Positions 7,122 through 13,751 of a stretch of 26,317 nucleotides of DNA are shown here, piece by piece; within the stretch, counting starts at the first letter, position 1, and each line of letters opens with the position of its first letter. The stretch is from contig CAIQSZ010000325.1 in assembly GCA_903874575.1 (NCBI GenBank), forward strand, positions 1-26,317, read 5' to 3'. The DNA is from an uncultured Elusimicrobia bacterium (lineage in GTDB: Bacteria; Elusimicrobiota; Elusimicrobia; UBA1565; UBA9628). The notes below the pieces were generated by a model that saw only the letters and a program-made list of their open reading frames with translations, searched no databases and was not told the DNA's origin. Both the position numbers and the translations under genes were made by a program.

Positions 7122-7307
7122 ATGGCGACCACAGCTTGGCGTGCGAAAATGGTGAAGACTCCAAAGTTCTCGACGCGGCATCGCAACCGCTGCCAGATCT
7201 GCGGCCGGCCCCGCGCGTTTTACCGCGACTTCGGCCTGTGCCGCATGTGCTTCCGAAAAATGGCGCACGGCGGTCTCCTGCCGGGCGTGAAGAAATCCTC
7301 CTGGTAA
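7122..7307 (+). CDS. rpsN: 30S ribosomal protein S14, zinc-binding (type Z)
   Basis: S14 is a late-assembling protein of the 30S head. The 61-residue product is the short zinc-ribbon form, with CQIC at residues 24-27 and CRMC at 40-43 as a four-Cys site, and the typical C-terminus FRKMAHGGLLPGVKKSSW. It replaces the long Cys-less version found in, for example, E. coli. The ATG at 7122 lies 2 nt after the rplE stop. Its TAA is part of a TAAGGTA SD for rpsH. Confidence 0.97.
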   Translation: MATTAWRAKMVKTPKFSTRHRNRCQICGRPRAFYRDFGLCRMCFRKMAHGGLLPGVKKSSW

Positions 7308-7314
7308 GGTAATC

Positions 7315-7710
7315 ATGGACCCCATCTCCGACCTGCTCACCCGCATCCGCAACTCGAACGTCCGCCAGAAGGACCGCGTGGACGTCCCGATGTCCAAGAT
7401 GAAGCTGGAAGTCGTCCGTGTTCTCAAGGACGAGGGCTTCATCGCCAACTATAAGTCCCTGTACAACGGGACCAACAAGCGCGGCACGATCCGCGTGTTC
7501 CTCAAGTACTCGCCGACGAAGGAATGCGTCATCCGCGGAATCAAGCGCGTTTCCAAGCCGGGATTGCGCGTTTATAAATCGTATACGGACATTCCGCGCG
7601 TGCGCGGAGGCTTCGCGGTGACCATCCTCTCCACCTCGCAGGGCATCATGACGGACCGCCAGGCGAAGGAAAAGAAGGTCGGCGGCGAGATTCTCTGTCA
7701 GGTCTGGTGA
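7315..7710 (+). CDS. rpsH: 30S ribosomal protein S8
   Basis: S8 binds the central domain of 16S rRNA and, in E. coli, is the translational repressor of the spc operon. The 131-residue product is of normal length, with DPISDLLTRIRNSN at the N-terminus. Further on are EVVRVLKDEGFI, SKPGLRVYKSYTDIPRVRGG and ILSTSQGIMTDRQAKEKKVGGEILCQVW. The ATG at 7315 follows TAAGGTAATC, in which the rpsN stop contributes the first bases. The gene ends in a GTGA overlap region with rplF. Confidence 0.98.
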   Translation: MDPISDLLTRIRNSNVRQKDRVDVPMSKMKLEVVRVLKDEGFIANYKSLYNGTNKRGTIRVFLKYSPTKECVIRGIKRVSKPGLRVYKSYTDIPRVRGGFAVTILSTSQGIMTDRQAKEKKVGGEILCQVW

Positions 7711-7715
7711 CCCCT

Positions 7716-8288
7716 ATGTCACGAATCGGAAAGCAGCCCGTCGTCATACCGTCCGGAGTCCAGGTCAAGCTGGATGCCGGCGTCGTCACCGCCAAGGGTC
7801 CGAAGGGAGAGCTCCAGGAGCCCCTTCACCCCTACGTCCAGGCCGAGATCAAGGACGGCAAGGTCCTTCTCACGGCCGACTTGGCCGCGGCCAAGGACGC
7901 GTCGGCCATCTGGGGCATGACCCGCGCGCGCCTCAACAACCTCATCCAGGGCGTCGCCTCCGGCTACACCAAGGTCCTCGAGATCCATGGGCTCGGCTTC
8001 CGCGCGGAGCTCGCCGGCCAAAAGCTGGAGCTTTCGCTCGGCAAGTCGCACAAGGTTCTGTTCGAGGCGCCCAAAGGCATCACGCTCGTCGTAGACCCCA
8101 AGAAGACCATGATCACCGTGTCGGGAATCAGCAAGGACCTTGTCGGTTCCACCGCCGCCAAGATTCGTGAGTTGCGCAAGCCCGAGTCCTACAAGCAGAC
8201 CGGAATACGATATCAGGGCGAATACGTCCGCAAGAAGGCCGGCAAGACGGCGGCGGGCGCGACCGCCGGAGCGGGAGGCAAGAAATAA
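7716..8288 (+). CDS. rplF: 50S ribosomal protein L6
   Basis: L6 lies near the sarcin-ricin loop and the factor-binding site. From the ATG at 7716 the product has 190 residues and starts MSRIGKQPVVIPSGV, the canonical L6 beginning. An in-frame GTG at 7707, overlapping the rpsH stop as GTGA, would add three residues and is the alternative start; I chose ATG by homology. The two L6 domains include LEIHGLGFRAEL and GIRYQGEYVRKKAGK. A Gly/Ala/Lys-rich tail of about 15 residues ends the protein. Confidence 0.96.
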   Translation: MSRIGKQPVVIPSGVQVKLDAGVVTAKGPKGELQEPLHPYVQAEIKDGKVLLTADLAAAKDASAIWGMTRARLNNLIQGVASGYTKVLEIHGLGFRAELAGQKLELSLGKSHKVLFEAPKGITLVVDPKKTMITVSGISKDLVGSTAAKIRELRKPESYKQTGIRYQGEYVRKKAGKTAAGATAGAGGKK

Positions 8289-8291
8289 GCC

Positions 8292-8654
8292 ATGAAAGAC
8301 AAATGGACCCGTTATGAGCACCGCCGCAAGGCCAACCGCAAGCGCCTGTTTGAGCACCGAGGCGAGCGTCCGCGCTTGTCGGTGCACCGCAGCCTGAAGT
8401 ATATTTACGCGCAGGTGATCGACGACGCCAGAGGCGTCACCCTGGCCGCCGCGTCGTCGCTGGATGAGGGCCTCAAGAAGGCCGCCAAGTCCGCAAAGAG
8501 CATCGACGCCGCCAAGCAGGTCGGCTCGGCTATCGCGGCGAAGGCGATCAAGGCCGGGGTCAAACAGGTCATGTTCGACCGCGGAGCGTACGTCTACCAT
8601 GGCCGCGTCAAGGCCTTGGCCGATGCTGCCCGCGCCGCCGGACTCGAGTTCTAA
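8292..8654 (+). CDS. rplR: 50S ribosomal protein L18
   Basis: L18 binds 5S rRNA together with L5 and L25 and anchors it in the central protuberance. The 120-residue product has the usual length, an Arg/Lys-rich start (YEHRRKANRKRLFEHRGERP), RLSVHRSLKYIYAQVIDD and the C-terminal block MFDRGAYVYHGRVKALADAAR. The ATG at 8292 lies 3 nt after the rplF stop. It is an ordinary member of the spc cluster, followed by rpsE after 14 nt. Confidence 0.97.
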   Translation: MKDKWTRYEHRRKANRKRLFEHRGERPRLSVHRSLKYIYAQVIDDARGVTLAAASSLDEGLKKAAKSAKSIDAAKQVGSAIAAKAIKAGVKQVMFDRGAYVYHGRVKALADAARAAGLEF

Positions 8655-8668
8655 CGGAGAATGATTTA

Positions 8669-9274
8669 ATGAGCACCGAAACCCAGCCGGTTCCCCAGCA
8701 ACCCGTCCCTCCCCAGCCCCAGGCGGGCGCCGAGCGCGATCACCGCGGCGGCGACCGTGGAGGCGAACGCCGCGGCCCTCGCGGCCCGCGCCGCAATCGG
8801 AATGAGCAGCGTGAGGAAGGCGGCTTCAAGGAGACCGTCGTCGCGATCAACCGCGTCGCCAAGGTCGTCAAGGGCGGCAAGCGGTTCTCGTTTTCCGCGC
8901 TCGTCGTGGTCGGCGACGGCGCCGGCTCGGTCGGCTATGGGCTCGGCAAAGCCAAGGAAGTCCAGGCCGCGATCATGAAGGGCAACGCCGCGGCGCGCAA
9001 GAACATCGTGAAGTTCCCGATGGTCGGCGACACGATCCCGCACGAGATCGTCGCCAAGTACCGCTCCGGCGTCGTCTGGATGAAGCCGGCCGCCCCCGGC
9101 ACCGGCGTCATCGCCGGCGGCGGCGTGCGCGCGGTGCTCGAGGCCGCGGGCATCAAAAATATTTTAACGAAGAGTCTCGGTTCGTCGAATCCGTTCAACA
9201 CCGTCGGAGCGACCTTCGAGGCCCTCAAGCAACTTCGCACCAAAGAAGACGTCGCCAGGCTGCGCGGCAAGTAA
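8669..9274 (+). CDS. rpsE: 30S ribosomal protein S5 with RG-rich N-terminal extension
   Basis: S5 acts in translational fidelity and mRNA unwinding with S3 and S4. The 201-residue product exceeds the usual roughly 165. The double-stranded-RNA-binding core begins near residue 50 (FKETVVAINRVAKVVKGGKR), followed by GYGLGKAKEVQAAI, GTGVIAGGGVRAVLEAAGI and GSSNPFNTVGAT. The first 45 residues are Pro/Gln then Arg/Gly-rich (RGGDRGGERRGPRGPRR) and likely disordered. CGGAGAATGATTTA precedes the ATG at 8669. The stop codon lies within a 7-bp inverted repeat, and rpmD, normally next, is absent. Confidence 0.96.
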   Translation: MSTETQPVPQQPVPPQPQAGAERDHRGGDRGGERRGPRGPRRNRNEQREEGGFKETVVAINRVAKVVKGGKRFSFSALVVVGDGAGSVGYGLGKAKEVQAAIMKGNAAARKNIVKFPMVGDTIPHEIVAKYRSGVVWMKPAAPGTGVIAGGGVRAVLEAAGIKNILTKSLGSSNPFNTVGATFEALKQLRTKEDVARLRGK

Positions 9275-9281
9275 GCGCAGC
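9259..9281 (+). other. 7-bp inverted repeat around the rpsE stop codon
   Basis: GCTGCGC (9259-9265) and GCGCAGC (9275-9281) are perfect reverse complements. The 9-nt loop ends in the TAA stop at 9272-9274. The left arm encodes the end of S5 and the right arm is noncoding. The structure ends 11 nt before the rplO start and overlaps the purine stretch that would act as its ribosome-binding site. Confidence 0.5.
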
Positions 9282-9292
9282 GGATAAACGCC

Positions 9293-9760
9293 ATGACCAA
9301 CACGACCCCGATCACTCTTTCAAACTTGGAACCCACTCCCGGCGCGCGCCGCCGTCGCGTGCGGCTCGGCATGGGCGAGGGCTCCGGCACCGGCCAGACC
9401 GCGACGCGCGGCCAGAAGGGCCAGCGCTCCCGCTCCGGCGACGGAAAGCTCGTCGGCTTTGAAGGCGGTCAGACCCCTTTGTTGCGCCGAATCCCCAAGC
9501 GCGGTTTCACCAACGGCATGTTCAAGGTCACCTACCAGCTGGTCGATCTGGAGACGCTGGAGCGAGTCTTTAAGAATAAAAGCGAGATCGGCGTCGAAGA
9601 CCTGCGCATGCATCGTCTTGTGAAAGGCAAGCGGCCCGTAAAAATCCTCGGAGACGGCGAACTCAGCCGCAAGCTGAAGGTCTCCGCCCATGCGTTCTCC
9701 GCCGGCGCGAAATCCAAGATCGAGAAGGCCGGCGGTTCGGCCGAGGTCGTCAAGGCCTAA
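9293..9760 (+). CDS. rplO: 50S ribosomal protein L15
   Basis: L15 is a late-assembly large-subunit protein with a long basic N-terminal arm. The 155-residue product has the typical SNLEPTPGARRRRVRLGMGE, GTGQTATRGQKGQRSRSG, and LLRRIPKRGF blocks. The C-terminal LVDLETLERVF and KVSAHAFSAGAKSKIEKAGG are also typical. The length is slightly above E. coli (144). The ATG at 9293 lies 18 nt after rpsE, where many bacteria have rpmD (L30). It is followed by secY after one nt. Confidence 0.97.
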   Translation: MTNTTPITLSNLEPTPGARRRRVRLGMGEGSGTGQTATRGQKGQRSRSGDGKLVGFEGGQTPLLRRIPKRGFTNGMFKVTYQLVDLETLERVFKNKSEIGVEDLRMHRLVKGKRPVKILGDGELSRKLKVSAHAFSAGAKSKIEKAGGSAEVVKA

Positions 9761-9761
9761 G

Positions 9762-11117
9762 ATGGCGGGCATCGCGGATTTGTTCGACGTCCCCGACTTG
9801 CGCAAGCGCATAGGCTTCTCTTTGGGAGCCTTGGCGTTGTTCCGCGTCGGCGCGTCCATCCCGATCCCGGGCGTCAACGGCGACGCCATCAGGGCCATCT
9901 TCAACGCTCAGTCGGGGAGTCTGCTCGGGTTCTTGAATACGTTCTCCGGCGGCGCTCTCGGGCGCTTTTCGATCTTCTCGATGGGCGTGATGCCGTACAT
10001 CAACGCCTCCATTATCGTCAGCCTCCTCCAGGGCGCTCATGTGTTCCCCGTTTTGGACCGTCTGGCCAAGGAAGGCGAGTTGGGACGGCGCAAGCTCAAC
10101 AACTACACGCGCTACCTGACTTTGTTCCTCGCGATCTTTCAATCTTTCGGCCTCACGCTGGCCATCACCAAGATGCCGGTGCCCGGCGGCATTCCCGTGG
10201 TTCCGAATCCCGACTGGTTTTTCTACTGCGTGACCGTCCTGACTCTGACCGCCGGAACCATCTTCGTGATGTGGCTGGGAGAGCAGATCACCGAGATGGG
10301 CATCGGCAACGGGGTGTCCCTGATCATTTTCGCAGGCATCGTCGAGCGGATTCCCGCCGGCGCGATGAGTCTATTCGAACTCGTCCGTGTCGAGGAGATC
10401 GGTCTGTTCAGCGCGATCGCCATCATCGCCGCGCTGCTCGCGGTCGTCGTTTCCGTCGTTTGGGTCGAGACGGCCCAACGCAAGATTCCCGTGCAGTACG
10501 CCAAGCGCGTCGTCGGCCGACGCATGTACGGCGGCTCCCAGAGTTACCTGCCCCTGAAAGTCGATCAGTCCGGCGTCATCGCGGTCATCTTCGCGGTATC
10601 CTTGCTGGCCGTGCCCATGACCGTCGCCCAGTTCTTCCCCGCCTCCGGCTGGGGCCAGAAGATCATGGAAGTCATGAACCGGGGCAACTGGGCCTATGAC
10701 GCGGTCTATGCGGCGCTGATCATATTCTTCTGTTACTTCTATAACTCCGTGTCCATTAATCCGGAGGACCTGGCTGAGAACCTCAAGAAGTCGGGCGGCT
10801 TCATCCCCGGAATCCGTCCCGGCGAGCCTACCTCGAAATACATCGAGTGGGTGCTGGAGCGGATCACGCTTGGCGGCGCGCTTTTCGTCGCGGGCATCGC
10901 GGTCCTGCCCGACGTCCTCCGCCGCAACTTCAATGTCCCGTTCTTTTTCGGAGGAACTTCATTGCTCATCGTCGTCGGCGTCGCTCTCGACACGATGGGC
11001 CAGATCGAGGCGCAGATGATCATGCGCCACTACGAAGGCTTCCTTAAAAAGGGCCGCATCCAGGGCCGTTGGTTCAACATCGGAGATCAGGGCCAGGGCG
11101 GAGGGCAGCCGTCGTGA
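9762..11117 (+). CDS. secY: Preprotein translocase subunit SecY
   Basis: SecY is the membrane channel through which proteins are exported or inserted, acting with SecE, SecG and SecA. From the ATG at 9762 the product has 451 residues (E. coli 443) and about ten hydrophobic segments. Family landmarks include RIGFSLGALALFRVGASIPIPGV near the N-terminus, MGVMPYINASIIVSLL, GIGNGVSLIIFAGIV, the cytoplasmic loop KRVVGRRMYGGSQSYLPLK and the C-terminal QIEAQMIMRHYEGFLKKG. An upstream in-frame start at 9690 lies within rplO and gives an unrelated Arg-rich lead, so I rejected it. The stop overlaps the adk start as GTGA. Confidence 0.98.
   Translation: MAGIADLFDVPDLRKRIGFSLGALALFRVGASIPIPGVNGDAIRAIFNAQSGSLLGFLNTFSGGALGRFSIFSMGVMPYINASIIVSLLQGAHVFPVLDRLAKEGELGRRKLNNYTRYLTLFLAIFQSFGLTLAITKMPVPGGIPVVPNPDWFFYCVTVLTLTAGTIFVMWLGEQITEMGIGNGVSLIIFAGIVERIPAGAMSLFELVRVEEIGLFSAIAIIAALLAVVVSVVWVETAQRKIPVQYAKRVVGRRMYGGSQSYLPLKVDQSGVIAVIFAVSLLAVPMTVAQFFPASGWGQKIMEVMNRGNWAYDAVYAALIIFFCYFYNSVSINPEDLAENLKKSGGFIPGIRPGEPTSKYIEWVLERITLGGALFVAGIAVLPDVLRRNFNVPFFFGGTSLLIVVGVALDTMGQIEAQMIMRHYEGFLKKGRIQGRWFNIGDQGQGGGQPS
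11100..11104 (+). promoter_or_regulatory. Shine-Dalgarno site for the adk GTG start
   Basis: GGAGG inside the last codons of secY lies 9 nt before GTG at 11114. It supports GTG as the adk start, in agreement with the P-loop position near the N-terminus. Confidence 0.7.
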
Positions 11118-11764
11118 TCGTTATCCTTCTCGGCGCGCCGGGCTCGGGTAAGGGAACCCAGTCCCAACTCCTGGTCTCGAAGTTCGGCTTCAAGCACCTG
11201 GCGACCGGAGACATTTTCCGCGCCGAGATGTCCCGAGGCACCGAGTTAGGCAAGAGGGCCGAGGGATACGTGAAGTCCGGCAAGTTGGTCCCCGATGAGA
11301 TCGTCATCGAGATGGTCGCAGGCAAGATAGACGGCCCCGGGCCGTATCTTCTCGACGGATTTCCGCGGACCGTCGATCAGGCCCAAGGCCTCGACCGTAT
11401 CCTTAAGCGGTCCGGCTCCGAAGTCGCGCTCGTCGTTTACCTGACCTTGCCGGGCGCGGAGGCGGTTAAGCGTATGACCTCGCGCCGCATATGCAAGACC
11501 TGCGCCGAGGTCTATAACGAGGTAAGCCGTCCGCCGAAGGCCGCGGGCGTTTGTGATAAGTGCGGGGGCCAAGTCATCCAGCGCGAGGACGACTCCGAAG
11601 CGACCGCGAAAAAGCGCTTGATGGTCTTTGAAGATCAGACCCATCCGCTTGTCGCCTATTATAAAGGCGAACAGATCATGAAGGAAATCGACTCGAACCG
11701 CGCTCCTGAGGCGGTCTCGCAAGAACTTTTCGTCCTGATCGAGTCGGTGAAGGCGGCTCGTTAG
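11114..11764 (+). CDS. adk: Adenylate kinase with zinc-binding LID
   Basis: Adk interconverts ATP + AMP and 2 ADP in the cytoplasm. From the GTG at 11114 the product has 216 residues, typical of the long form. The P-loop GAPGSGKGT is at residues 7-15, the AMP-binding region includes ATGDIFRAEM, and LLDGFPRTVDQA follows. The LID domain carries Cys127-x2-Cys130 and Cys147-x2-Cys150, the four-Cys zinc site known from Gram-positive and some other Adks. The start overlaps the secY stop as GTGA and has an SD at 11100. The secY-adk-map order is classical. Confidence 0.97.
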   Translation: MIVILLGAPGSGKGTQSQLLVSKFGFKHLATGDIFRAEMSRGTELGKRAEGYVKSGKLVPDEIVIEMVAGKIDGPGPYLLDGFPRTVDQAQGLDRILKRSGSEVALVVYLTLPGAEAVKRMTSRRICKTCAEVYNEVSRPPKAAGVCDKCGGQVIQREDDSEATAKKRLMVFEDQTHPLVAYYKGEQIMKEIDSNRAPEAVSQELFVLIESVKAAR

Positions 11765-11766
11765 GC

Positions 11767-12540
11767 ATGTTCATGGAAAAGGCCGTCGAATTAAAGACTC
11801 TTGAGGAGATATCGATCATGCGCCGCGCCGGCGCCATCGTCGCCGATATCCTCGTCGTTCTTCAGGGCGCGATCAAACCGGGCATGACCACCGGCCAGAT
11901 CGATCAGATCGCGCGCGAGGAACTCAAGAAGCGCGGAGCCAAGCCCGCGTTTCTTAACTACCACGGTTTTCCAGGCGTCATCTGCGTCTCGATCAACCAT
12001 GAAGTCGTGCACGGCATTCCGAGCGACGCTCGAAAACTGAAAGACGGCGATATCGTCGGTCTGGACTTCGGCGCGACCGTCGATCTGTTCTATGGAGACT
12101 CCGCCGTGACCGTCGGGGTAGGCAACATTTCCGAAGAGGCTTCCAAGCTCATCCGCGTCACGCGCGAGTCCCTGGACAAAGGCCTCGCCGCGGTGAAAGC
12201 CGGGGCGCGCATCGGCGATATCGGCGCGGCCGTCCAGCGGCACGCCGAGGCCGAGGGCTATGGCGTCGTGCGCGAGTTCGTCGGCCACGGCATCGGCCGC
12301 AGGCTGCACGAGGAACCTCCGATACCGAACTACGGCAAAGCCGGCACCGGCCCGCGCTTGAAGGCCGGCATGACGCTCGCAATAGAACCGATGGTAAATC
12401 TTGGGCGCCCCGAAGTCGCGACGCTTGAGGATGGCTGGACCGCGGTCACGAAAGACCGCGCGCTATCCGCCCATTTCGAGCACACCGTCGCGGTGACCGA
12501 GACGGGTTACGACATCCTCACCCTGCCCAGTAGGATTTGA
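11767..12540 (+). CDS. map: Methionine aminopeptidase, type I
   Basis: MetAP removes the initiator Met from nascent proteins using a two-metal centre. The 257-residue product is of usual length. The five metal ligands are visible: Asp100 (GLDFG), Asp111 (YGDSAVT), His174 (GHGIG), Glu207 (IEPM) and Glu238 (FEHT). His82 (VHGIP) matches the substrate-binding histidine. A second ATG at 11773 is a possible start that would shorten it by two residues. It follows adk after 2 nt, and its stop overlaps infA by one nt. Confidence 0.97.
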   Translation: MFMEKAVELKTLEEISIMRRAGAIVADILVVLQGAIKPGMTTGQIDQIAREELKKRGAKPAFLNYHGFPGVICVSINHEVVHGIPSDARKLKDGDIVGLDFGATVDLFYGDSAVTVGVGNISEEASKLIRVTRESLDKGLAAVKAGARIGDIGAAVQRHAEAEGYGVVREFVGHGIGRRLHEEPPIPNYGKAGTGPRLKAGMTLAIEPMVNLGRPEVATLEDGWTAVTKDRALSAHFEHTVAVTETGYDILTLPSRI

Positions 12541-12755
12541 TGACGAAAGAAGAGAAAATCGAAGTGGAAGGAAATATCCTGGAAGCGCTGCCGAACGCGA
12601 TGTTTCGCGTCGAGATCGCGCCCGGGAAAGTCGTGCTGGCCCACATCTCCGGGAAGATGCGCATGCATTACATCAAGATCCTGCCCGGCGACAAAGTACG
12701 CATCGAATTGTCCCCTTATGACCTGTCGCGGGGACGCATCACTTATCGGGAGTAA
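12540..12755 (+). CDS. infA: Translation initiation factor IF-1
   Basis: IF-1 is an S1/OB-fold protein that occupies the 30S A site during initiation. The ATG at 12540 overlaps the map stop in TGATG, giving 71 residues, the classical size. Conserved segments are EGNILEALPNAMFRVE, VLAHISGKMRMHYIKILPGD, and SPYDLSRGRITYR. A TTG one codon upstream (12537) is an unlikely start. Its position between map and rpmJ is the standard one for this cluster. Confidence 0.98.
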   Translation: MTKEEKIEVEGNILEALPNAMFRVEIAPGKVVLAHISGKMRMHYIKILPGDKVRIELSPYDLSRGRITYRE

Positions 12756-12759
12756 TGAG

Positions 12760-12873
12760 ATGAAAGTCAGAGCGAGCGTGAAGCCCATCTGCCAGAAGTG
12801 CAAGATCGTGAAGCGCAACGGCGTCGTCCGCGTCTTGTGTTCGAACCCCAAGCACAAACAGCGTCAGGGCTGA
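12760..12873 (+). CDS. rpmJ: 50S ribosomal protein L36, zinc-binding form
   Basis: L36 is a 37-residue zinc-ribbon protein of the large subunit. The translation starts MKVRASVKPICQKCK and ends in HKQRQG. The zinc ligands are Cys11, Cys14, Cys27 and His32 (C-x2-C-x12-C-x4-H), so it is the zinc-containing C+ paralogue. The ATG at 12760 lies 4 nt after infA, with GGGAGTAATGAG upstream. A 34-nt gap including the palindrome CTGATCAG (12870-12877) across its stop separates it from rpsM. Confidence 0.97.
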   Translation: MKVRASVKPICQKCKIVKRNGVVRVLCSNPKHKQRQG

Positions 12874-12891
12874 TCAGATTTAGCAAGGACC

Positions 12892-12898
12892 AAAGGAG
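12892..12898 (+). promoter_or_regulatory. Shine-Dalgarno site of rpsM
   Basis: AAAGGAG with 9 nt spacing to the ATG at 12908 is one of the strongest SD sites in the window. It marks the start of the alpha-operon part (rpsM-rpsK-rpsD-rpoA-rplQ). Confidence 0.75.
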
Positions 12899-12907
12899 AA
12901 AACGAGT

Positions 12908-13303
12908 ATGGCGCGTGTGTCCGGTGTCGACCTTCCGAAAAATAAGCGGATCGATGTGGCGTTGACCTATCTGTACGGCGTGGGCAAGTCCCGCGCGAAA
13001 GAGGTCATGGCGAAGTTGAGCGGCGTGGTCAAGCCTGAAGTCCGGGTCAAGGATCTTACGGAGCAACAGATTGGTTTGATCAATAATCTGCTGACCAAGG
13101 AATACAAGATCGAGGGCGAGTTGCGCCGCGAGACGCAGGCGCATATGTCGCGTTTGACGGAGATCGGTTCCTACCGCGGCCACCGCCATCGTCGCAGCCT
13201 TCCCGCCCGCGGACAGCGCACGAAGACCAACGCCCGCACGCGCCGCGGTCGCCGCAAGACCGTCGGCGTCGGCAAGGCCGCGTCGCCCACCGGCAAGGCG
13301 TAA
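12908..13303 (+). CDS. rpsM: 30S ribosomal protein S13
   Basis: S13 contacts the P-site tRNA and the 50S subunit from the 30S head. The 131-residue product shows MARVSGVDLPKNKRIDVALTYLYGVG-type N-terminal helices, then RREIxAHMSRL-like sequence (RRETQAHMSRLTEIGSYRG) and the conserved SLPARGQRTKTNARTRRGRR tail. The length is about 10 above E. coli because of a Lys/Gly-rich end. It heads the alpha-type subcluster, 34 nt after rpmJ. Confidence 0.97.
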   Translation: MARVSGVDLPKNKRIDVALTYLYGVGKSRAKEVMAKLSGVVKPEVRVKDLTEQQIGLINNLLTKEYKIEGELRRETQAHMSRLTEIGSYRGHRHRRSLPARGQRTKTNARTRRGRRKTVGVGKAASPTGKA

Positions 13304-13328
13304 GGCACGGACTTAGGAGAGATTGAAT

Positions 13329-13748
13329 ATGGCTGACGAAAAAACACCCGCCGTTGCGAAGGTTGCGCCTTCCGCGGCTCCTCGTAAGAAGGCTTGGCGT
13401 TCCGTGTCTTTCGCCAAGGTGCACGTGCAGTGCTCCTTCAACAACACGATCGTGACTCTGACCGACGATCGCGGCGATGTTCTCGCCTGGGCGACGGCCG
13501 GTGGTTCCGGGTTCCGCGGCACCAAGAAGGGAACGCCTTTTGCCGCCGGCGTGACGGCTGGAAAAGTCGCCAAGAAGGCGGTCGAAATGGGCGTAAAGCA
13601 GGTCGCCGTGTTCATCAAGGGTCCAGGGCCGGGCCGCGAGACGGCCGTGCGCTCTCTGGGCGCCGCCGGTCTCCTCGTCGTCAGCCTGAAGGACGTGACG
13701 CCGATCCCGCATAACGGCTGCCGTCCGCCGAAAGCCAGGAGGGTGTAA
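13329..13748 (+). CDS. rpsK: 30S ribosomal protein S11
   Basis: S11 lies on the 30S platform near the E site and the mRNA exit. From the ATG at 13329 the product has 139 residues, about 10 more than usual owing to an Ala/Pro/Lys-rich start. The core has VHVQCSFNNTIVTLTD, ATAGGSGFRGTKKGTPFAAG, IKGPGPGRETAVRSLG and VTPIPHNGCRPPKARRV. A TTG two codons upstream (13323) is less likely, since TAGGAG at 13314-13319 lies 9 nt before the ATG. rpsD follows after 3 nt. Confidence 0.97.
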   Translation: MADEKTPAVAKVAPSAAPRKKAWRSVSFAKVHVQCSFNNTIVTLTDDRGDVLAWATAGGSGFRGTKKGTPFAAGVTAGKVAKKAVEMGVKQVAVFIKGPGPGRETAVRSLGAAGLLVVSLKDVTPIPHNGCRPPKARRV

Positions 13749-13751
13749 GAG

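Noticed and set aside
12870..12877. Palindrome CTGATCAG across the rpmJ stop codon
   Set aside because: The two halves touch without a loop, so no RNA hairpin can form. At 8 nt it can occur by chance.
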